Shown: positions 56,786 through 64,000 of the stretch, piece after piece
How the letters are laid out: the number at the start of each line of letters is the position of its first letter
Numbering within the stretch: position 1 is the stretch's first letter
Source of the DNA: Telopea speciosissima
Lineage: Eukaryota; Streptophyta; Magnoliopsida; Proteales; Proteaceae
Direction: 5' to 3'
Assembly (NCBI RefSeq): GCF_018873765.1
Contig: NC_057918.1
Coordinates: 65,722,871-65,786,870, forward strand
Length of the DNA: 64,000 bases
The notes under the pieces: model-generated
Databases searched by the model: none
Told to the model about the DNA's origin: nothing
Seen by the model: only the letters and a program-made list of their open reading frames with translations
Program-made: the position numbers and the translations under genes

Positions 56786-59190
56786 CTCTGCATGTGACTG
56801 CCTTCATTGGATGCCATCCAAAATCGTCCTCAATATCAGTTCTAACCTGAAGCTATTAGTCTTCCTCCTTAGGGCACTAGGCTCTAATACGACTTGAAGT
56901 TCTCATGTAGACATTGAGAGGGGGGGGGGATGAATAGTGTCTCCAAATAAATTTTTCTAATCAATGACCCTGTCTTTGCTTGTACTCCCTATTGTTTCAC
57001 TCAGATTGGTTGGGGCAATCCCAATTTTACCAGTACCCATACACAATCATATGCTTGTCTACCTTACTACCATCGAGTGGCAAGTCTATCGGACAAGGCA
57101 TACCCATCTTGCACACATCCACAACACTTCTATGTCCACAGCTTACAATCACATATACATTATACACAATATACATGGTTCGATAGCTTGCCTATATCCT
57201 CGGAGCAATGTCCTACTTAGGGTCTCGTATATTACCCAATAATCAACTCAGTTTTGACTACTACAACAGTCCAAGTGCTACAACACCTGCTTCAGTCCAA
57301 AATACAACTTAGACCGGGTTATTACCCTAACTTCTGCCAAGTCCCTACTTAACAGGTTACAATATGTATATCAAGATAAATACAAATCCCACCCTTTTAG
57401 TACAATGCCTTAAGTTTCCAACAAATGTACAACCTAAGTCAAACAAAAATGAACTTGTAACTGAGTGATAAACTTCCCTTGGGTATTGATGCTCTCCTGT
57501 GGTCTCCAAATGATCATTGGAATCTTTAATTGGCCCTTGGGAATGGGGGAACTTGAATCTTCAAGTGATTTGGCAAATGGGACCCTTTTATAGCTTCTCT
57601 CTCTTCTCTGGTACACTAAAACTATCAATGATGCTCAACCATTCTTCTATCTTCTTTAATGGCCATTAAACAACATAAGAATGGAGTTTGAAGGTGATTA
57701 ATGCAACTCAAGCCTTCATCAAGTTTTTTATCACAAAGATGCAAAGAGAAGCAAGTTGCACTTTGAACTAGCTCATTTGGAGCCAAAATGACTGAGATAT
57801 GCCCCTTGGAAGTTGGGCCAACCAGGAGATAGGAAATGGATTTTCTCGAGCTTGATTCTTGCACATTTGATACATGGAATAGGTGGCTTGGGATGTGGCC
57901 ATCTGATGCGAATCACTAAATTGTGGGTAAAATCAGAGCCATACAATCGAAGTCATGCTTGTCATCTTATATAGCTGATCACACGATTGCTAGATGCCAT
58001 TTGATCAGCATCCAACGTGAATGGCAACACATCACCATGAAAATAGCTGATGATGTTTCGGCCTGTGATTGGACAATAGACGAATCTTCAATTGGCACCG
58101 TCAGATTTAAATTGATGATGGACAGTCAAGATGAGAGAAGAGAGAATCATAAAACACATTTAAATGCATGTGTGTTTAGGCACTGGGATAGATACGGTAC
58201 TCCTCGGCGCACTTTGCCCTCTGCATCTGACCAATACACAGCCTCTTGATGAAATCCCTTTGACTGACATTCGTGCCTTTCACGTACTTTAATCTTGACT
58301 GTCCCATTTGAATAAATGGGACATGACATCACCTTGCATGTGGATCTCGACATTTTCACAACTTCTGAATTAAAACCCCTGAGACACACAATGACCTATC
58401 AAGAGCATTGTGATTTTGGTCTACATTCAAATAAAAGGTCAAACATAATGCAGGCATTCAAATACTTTTTTTTTTTAACTTATCGGATACGACTGGCCAC
58501 CCTATGCCCAGGGGCCCAGCTCATACGGGCTGCACGCGCGACATGCACATGGTGTGCGGGCGCGGCCACAAGGTCTGCATGCAGGCTGGCTGGCCAAGTG
58601 CCTTGCCACCTCTCCACAACTCTAGCCAATCAACTGCCATGTTAGCAAGGTTGCTGAACTCATATAAACCCCACCAATAGTGCGAATTGGAAATCTACCT
58701 TCGTTGGGGCATTTTGACAAACACTTAGTCCTCAAATACTGACTGCATTGAAACTTCAATATCTTCCTCATCCAATGTTGGATTGACATGATTCCAGTTG
58801 CATGGAAAGCTGGCTCAACATTATACATATCTCAAATACATCCCATTTTATGAATCATCCATTTGGTCTATCCAAACTGGCTTTGAAGATGACCCAAATG
58901 CATAGCACTTGACTGGCCTATCCACCATTGTCCAGTGCATCCCAGTCACAATCTGACATCCCCAGACACTGCCTTGAAGCCTTGCTAGATCATCATACAC
59001 TGCTCAACTGTTGCCAACAATGACAACCTACTTCTAATGGCTGTCTGATACTGCCAGTTGCGCAGTACCCTTGGTCCTATTCCTAATAGTTGTTAAGTTG
59101 AGGGTAAAAAAAGATTTTCAAAATTATTTGAAAATGACTTGCCATTACGTGATTTTTAAGAGATCATTGTTTCGCGTATTTTTTGCATAC
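56786..59190 (-). mobile_element. Antisense LTR-retroelement fragment (fossil)
   Basis: On the minus strand, TCGTATTAGAGCCTAG (about 56880-56896) closely resembles the plant initiator-Met primer-binding site TGGTATCAGAGC. It is preceded by CTCTCAATGTCTACATGAGA as found at LTR ends. An LTR would therefore extend rightward from about 56897; its far end was not located. No pol domain recognised. GC-rich debris (58500-58610) resembles that at 1016-1090. Confidence 0.4.
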
Positions 59191-59431
59191 ACATGTAAAA
59201 TGACATATTTTACTCTCACGAAAAGAAAAAAATGTGTTAAACTAGAGAACAAAAAAAATTAGATTACAAATTATTTGACACTTTAAGGGATGTCAATAAG
59301 AAATTTCATTTTTGTTGACATAAAGGATAGTATTTTATCCTCACTAAATAGAGAAGGGAGTTATAAGAGAGAAAAAAAAGGTGGGGGGCTGAAAATTTAC
59401 TTACACCTCGAGAGATGTTAAGAAAATCCCA

Positions 59432-62400
59432 TCAAGTGTTGTATTGGAAGCATGTGTGGTAAGGCTCAGAGATAGTAAGACATGAGCTTGATGACAACTT
59501 CTGAGAGACCTGATGCATGGTAGGTCGAGAATTGGGATCTATGCGTGTGCATGCCAATGCAAGAGTCACTGCCAAAACTAGTTCTTGTGATATTATACCA
59601 GCAGGAGGTGGTGGTAGCCGCTGATCTAATATTGTACTTACAAGCTGCTGCTGATTGACTTCAGACTGTAGGGATGTAAGGAGTTCACCAGGGTGTTTTC
59701 CCATTATTACTTCTAATGCTACCACTCCAAAACTGTACACATCACATTTCTCTGTTACCTTCATTGTGGTCGCAAATTCTGAAAAAGATAATGATAAGAA
59801 GAACAATAAGAATACAAAGATTATGAAGAAAGAAGAAAATATTTACTTCTTCAGAAAAAGATTCAAAAGAAAATTTTGCAAACTAACCTAGTGGTTGGGT
59901 GCTTCCTTATACTTGTGGACTTTGAATTGCATTTATTACTTTTGCTTGATTATCTATTGGGGGAAGTTTTCATACACGGCTGTGTAAGCCATGCTTGTGA
60001 GAGGGTGGGAGTTTCGAGGCATTAAATATGGGTGGGGGGTTTATGACTTTCCTACTTTTTGTGAGAGGGGACACGACCGTGCATGCTTGCACGGCCGTGT
60101 ATTAAATCTTTGGCCTTATCTATTTAAGATAACAATGTTTATTAAATGGTAAGTATAAGATAACAGTATTTGAGAAACTTCAAATATCTCCATTGATTTT
60201 TTTTTTTAATCCAAGTCATTTCAAGCAAACTCTATATTCCTTTACAAGGATAGAAAATTTTTGCCTCACTTGTTTGAGCTCAACACAAAATTCTCATAGA
60301 CTACTGTCCATTTCCAAAACATTGTTGGATTTTCTTTAATTTACTGAAATTGTCTTGTTTATTTTCTCAATTTAATGTTGGGGGTTCAAAATTTAGACCC
60401 TTAGGAAGTTTTGTTCAAAACTTTGTGGTGGATTACCTTAAGAGTTTATCTTAAGTAGGGGTGCAAGTTTGACCCGACCAGCCCGAACCTGCCCTTAGCT
60501 CGTTAGGGTTAGGCCTAAGCTGAGGCCTTGCACACTCACACACATGGGAAAATATACTAGAAAAACTGAATATGAGTAGACATACCCTACACCTCATGTT
60601 CAGAGAGACTTTTCCCTAAAAATTATTAATATTTAAGGTTAATTATTTAAGGGCAGAGGTTGGGCATGCCGCTAACTTGCCTAGAGCTAGTGACTCGACT
60701 AGTTGGAAAGGGGCTGGGGGGTTGGGGGACTTTTCCATGGGAGGAGAGATACAGACACAATGCTAGCATGCCAGCCTTTACCCTTTTTTAATATTAAAAA
60801 AACATAAAAATGAGAAGAAAAAAAACCATGTCTAAGCTTAGCTAGCTTTGAGCCTGACAGATCTAAGGCTAGGTTGGGATATCTTAGCTTGACCTCAAAC
60901 CAGATTGGGCCTAGACTGAGCTTGGGTTTTCAAAACCTAAACCAGTTCAGCCCTGTTGCACTCCTATTCCTGAGAAGCTGAAGGGACAAATAGGGATGTA
61001 AACGGATCGGATTCGGCTCAGATAGTGCTATATCCGCATCCGCATCCGATTAGCTATTGGATGGATTCGGATAATGCTAAGCGGATACGGACACGGATAC
61101 GGATCGGATATTTTATTCGTTTACATGTAAATATAGCTTTTCAGATTGCAATAGCCTATCTGTATCTGCATCCACATCCGTTTAGCTTTCGGATGGATTC
61201 AAATAGTGCTAAATGGATACGGACACGGATTCGAAAACAGATTTTGACTATTCATTTACACCCCTAGAGACAAGCTAGCTAATAACATGGAAGTGTAGGC
61301 TAGTGTATAAACATACCTGGAGCAATGTAGCCATAGGAACCAACTGGTGCTGTCCAGTTAGACTCTCCAGCTCTCAGGGACCTTGCAGTCCCAAAATCAG
61401 ATACTTTAGGCTCAAAGTCTAAATCCAACAAAATGTTACTCGGCGATATGTCTCTGTGCGCAATAGCCGGCCTACAGTCATGGTGCAAGTAGGACAAGGC
61501 ATGTGCTACACCTCTGATAATCTTCAATCGTATCAACCAGTCCAAGGCCATGGCTTCTTTCTCCTCATGGAGGAATTTTCTCAAATTACCTCTTTCCACA
61601 TACTCGCAAACAAAATACATGAAACCCTTCATCGAACAGAACCCAATCATCTTTACAATATTCCGGTGCCGGATTCCTGTCAGTGAATGAATTTCTGACT
61701 CAAAATTCTTCTGCCATTCATCCTGAAGAAACCCATCTTCATCTGATGAACATTCATGAAGACGTTTGACAGCAAAGATTTCACCGGTTGGAAGAATTGC
61801 TTTATATACACTCCCTTGTCCACCTTCCCCTATGAAATATGTCTCATCGAAGTTATCTGTAGCAGCTACAATATCCTTGAACTCTAACTTCACTTTGCAA
61901 TTCCATATTGAGAATGATTCCTCAATTGCTGAATCATGGTTTTCTTTGTTTAGATCTTCTCTGTGACCATGACGATAGATGAAGACTCCCAACACAATCG
62001 ATACAAGCAAAATAGAAGCGACAGGAACGACAATAGCAATGATCAGCTTCTGTTTATTCTGTTTGCTGCGATTTATAGATGAAGAGTTGCCGTTGCAGGA
62101 TTTCAAACCTTGTGCACTTTCACCACAAAGACCTGGGTTACCTGCTAATGCATTGGCCGAAGCATTCTGAAAAGCCTGAATTTCTGGAAGAGAACCCTCA
62201 AGATTGTTATATGATATATCGACAGATTGAAGACTTATCAAACCTTGCAGGGACGAGGGTATCGAACCAGAGAGTCTGTTGTGAGAAAGATTCAGATTTT
62301 CTAGTGATTTTAAGTTTCCAAGCTGTGATGGTATATCTCCACTGAGCAAATTTTGACTGAGGTCTAGAAGAGACTGCAAGGCCACCAAGTTTCCGATCTG

Positions 62401-64000
62401 GTAAGGGATTGTCCCATTTAATTCATTATCTCTGAGATTCAAGGATATAAGTTCTTGACAGTTCCCAAGTTCCTGTGGAATTGACCCAGTGAGATTGTTT
62501 GCAGATAGGTCTAAACTTTGCAGATTTGATAACCTTCCAAACTCTGTTGATATCTCCCCTGAGAGCCTATTGTCACTCAAATTAAGCCTGTATAGAGGCG
62601 AAGTTGAGTTGAAGAGCTCCGATGGAATCTTCCCTGTTAGTTGATTTGAAGAAAGGCTGAGATATTGCAGAAACTCCAACTTTCCAATGTTTGATGGGAT
62701 ATTGCCTGATATCATATTAGAAGATACTCCGAAGTAAGAGAGATTTGCACACTTTCCCCAATTCAAAGATAGTTCACCAAATAATTGGTTATTGCCCAAG
62801 TCAATGTACTCAAGATCTGGGTATACCCCAAATGCATTTGTGATATCTCCATCAAGAAGGTTCTGGTCAAGGCGAACTCTGATCAAACCTGTACAGTTTT
62901 GCAGGCTTTCTGGGATTGGCCCAACAAAACTATTTGCATTTGCTCCTAAATAAATCAGCTGTCTTCCTCCGCAGATTTGGGGTGGGAGCTTGCCAGAGAA
63001 GTTGTTATAGGAGAAAGTCACATTTGTGAGAGAACTGGGGCCAAAATCTTCTGGTATACTACCAGAGAAATTGTTATTAGCTACAAAGAAGAGACCCAAT
63101 TTCTGCAAATGGGTGATCGATAAAGGCAAGTTTCCCTGCAGCATGTTTCCACTTATATCAAGAGTTTGTATGCTTTCCATGTTACCAATTTCATCTGGTA
63201 GAATCCCACTGAGCAGGTTATTGGCAAAATTTAGACTTTGTAGCATAGATAAATTTCCTATGCTGGGTGGGATGGGACCACTGAAAAGGTTGTCAGCTAG
63301 GTGAAACTCTGTTAAATTTAACAAGTTTCCGATCTCAAATGGTATTTGACCAGATAATTGATTCTGAAATAGGAACAAAATTCCGACCTTAAGAAGGGCT
63401 CCAATTTCGGGAGGGATCGATCCTGTGAAACTATTGATTTGGAGTTGCAAAGAGATGAGTTCAGTCCAATTGGAGAGGAAATATGGGTGGAGTTCTCCAG
63501 ATAGGTAGTTGCTAGACATTCCAAGCTGAGAAATCTGGGTTAGTGAGGCCATGGAACGAGGCAAGGGACCTGAAAGATTGTTATTCGACAATTCAAGATA
63601 AGTAAGGTTGGTGCAAAAGCCAAGCTCATCTGGGATGCTTGAACTGAGGCTTGCATTCCCTAGATTAAGTGTTTGAAGCATCCTGAGGTTTCCTATTGAA
63701 GATGGTATTGACCCATGAAGAGGATTATCATGCAATTCTAGGATTGTGAGGTTATGCAGGAGACTAATTTCATCGGGTATTGTCCCATTCAGCATGTTCA
63801 TTCCCAGCTGCAGGCCTTGAAGTTCAGTTAAGTTCTTCAGTTCTGCTGGAATTGGTCCTTCAAACTGGTTATTGGTCAGGATAAGGTATTGGAGTTTCTT
63901 GAAACTGGCCACAATTTGAAGTGGTATCACACCTATGAAATAATTATCTGACAAGTCCAGATAAATGAGATTCGGACATTGAAAGATGAATGTTGGGATC
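59432..64000 (-). CDS. LRR receptor-like kinase, MIK2-type (5' end outside window)
   Basis: Exon 1 runs from beyond 64000 to 61317 (ends GCT-CCA-G|GTATGT) and exon 2 is 59778-59432 (starts TTTTTCAG|AA-TTT). The joined sequence reads [16 protein letters not shown]. Order: about 20 leucine-rich repeats (LxxLxLxxNxLxGxIPxxIGNL type), a juxtamembrane segment with a membrane helix ([20 protein letters not shown], about 61985-62045), then a kinase. Visible kinase motifs are GEGGQGSV (glycine loop), AVKRL (Lys), [11 protein letters not shown] (catalytic loop, RD type), DFGTA and APE. The last exon adds [20 protein letters not shown] and [12 protein letters not shown]. This is subfamily XII/XI-like MIK2 (MDIS1-interacting receptor-like kinase 2) architecture, which perceives extracellular peptides and cell-wall signals at the plasma membrane. 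The split between AP and E is typical. Signal peptide and first repeats are off the edge. All core kinase residues are present, so it is likely functional. Confidence 0.93.
60456..60966. mobile_element. hAT-like element, 511 bp, in kinase intron
   Basis: Ends TAGGGGTGCAAG and GTTGCACTCCTA. Flanks ATCTTAAG and TTCCTGAG match at 5 of 8 positions, consistent with a decayed 8-bp duplication. Interior rich in GAGCCTGA/AGCTTGG words. Confidence 0.6.
60991..61266 (+). mobile_element. hAT-like MITE, family B, third copy
   Basis: Ends TAGGGATGTAAACGGATCGG and ATTTACACCCCTA. Flanks GGGACAAA and GAGACAAG match at 6 of 8. Interior closely similar to 51248-51493 (CGCATCCGATTAGCTAT, GGATTCGGATAATGCTAA, TTTACATGTAAATATAGCTT). 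Confidence 0.8.

Larger units (their letters stand above)
59779..61316 (-). other. Receptor-kinase intron with two hAT-like insertions
   Basis: 1,538-bp intron with GT and AG ends. Holds the elements at 60456-60966 and 60991-61266. Near 60725-60790 is a half-copy of the 20412-20580 foldback family (CATGGGAGGAGAGAT, then GCTAGCATGCCAGCCTTTACCC). Confidence 0.8.

Overview
This is nuclear genomic DNA from a flowering plant. The evidence is GT-AG spliced genes of plant-specific families (an MIK2-type LRR receptor kinase, a plant hnRNP1-like two-RRM protein, a DUF716/TMEM45 membrane protein), a plastid rpl16 fragment embedded in nuclear DNA, an Au-type SINE, L1 and RTE LINEs, Ty1/copia remnants and many small TIR elements. 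The protein sequences look dicot-like, possibly from an early-diverging woody lineage, but I cannot name the species.

Layout. 1-9.4 kb is repeats: a ~3.2 kb candidate solo LTR (1108-4322), GC-rich transposon debris, and foldback MITEs at 778-936, 1720-1884 and 7646-7834. 9.4-12.1 kb (minus) is the hnRNP1-like gene. 13.2-20.4 kb is a nest: a split plastid rpl16 insert, then a degraded L1 LINE interrupted by a 3.8 kb TIR element (carrying a tRNA-like gene) and by a 784 bp hAT element. 20.4-22.7 kb carries a foldback MITE, a tRNA-derived SINE and three MITEs lying almost end to end. 23.4-24.8 kb (plus) is a four-exon gene for an acidic protein with an MGC acylation-type N-terminus. A 136-bp x 4 tandem array follows at 25.6-26.1 kb. 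27.2-29.7 kb (minus) is a two-exon gene for a 95-residue protein ending in a CaaX-like CSIM.

30-35 kb is intergenic with Tourist-like and hAT-like elements. 35.5 kb holds an Au SINE with perfect 15-bp target duplications. 35.9-39.6 kb is a broken copia element whose 3' LTR was hit, exactly at its TATA motif, by a 1,234-bp Mutator-like element that has captured part of a UDP-glycosyltransferase gene (a Pack-MULE). 40.3-44.7 kb has two similar LTR copies enclosing a truncated RTE LINE. 47.3-48.7 kb (plus) has a small three-exon gene model inferred from splice sites. 49.7-50.5 kb (minus) is the intronless DUF716 gene. 51-55 kb contains hAT elements, a MULE-like element with a solo LTR (5-bp target duplication) inside it, and gypsy-type LTR debris. 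55.3-59.4 kb holds a decayed duplicate of the receptor kinase last exon, interrupted by an LTR-like insertion, plus antisense LTR-element sequence. 59.4-64.0 kb (minus) is the receptor kinase, running off the right edge.

The genes are separate eukaryotic transcription units, not an operon. The strongest theme is mobile-element layering: at least seven small TIR elements show 9-10 bp target duplications typical of Mutator-like transposition, several nested insertions can be ordered in time, and three poly-T footprints look like retroposon tails only. Function calls rest on recognised motifs in the translated sequence; no database search was possible.
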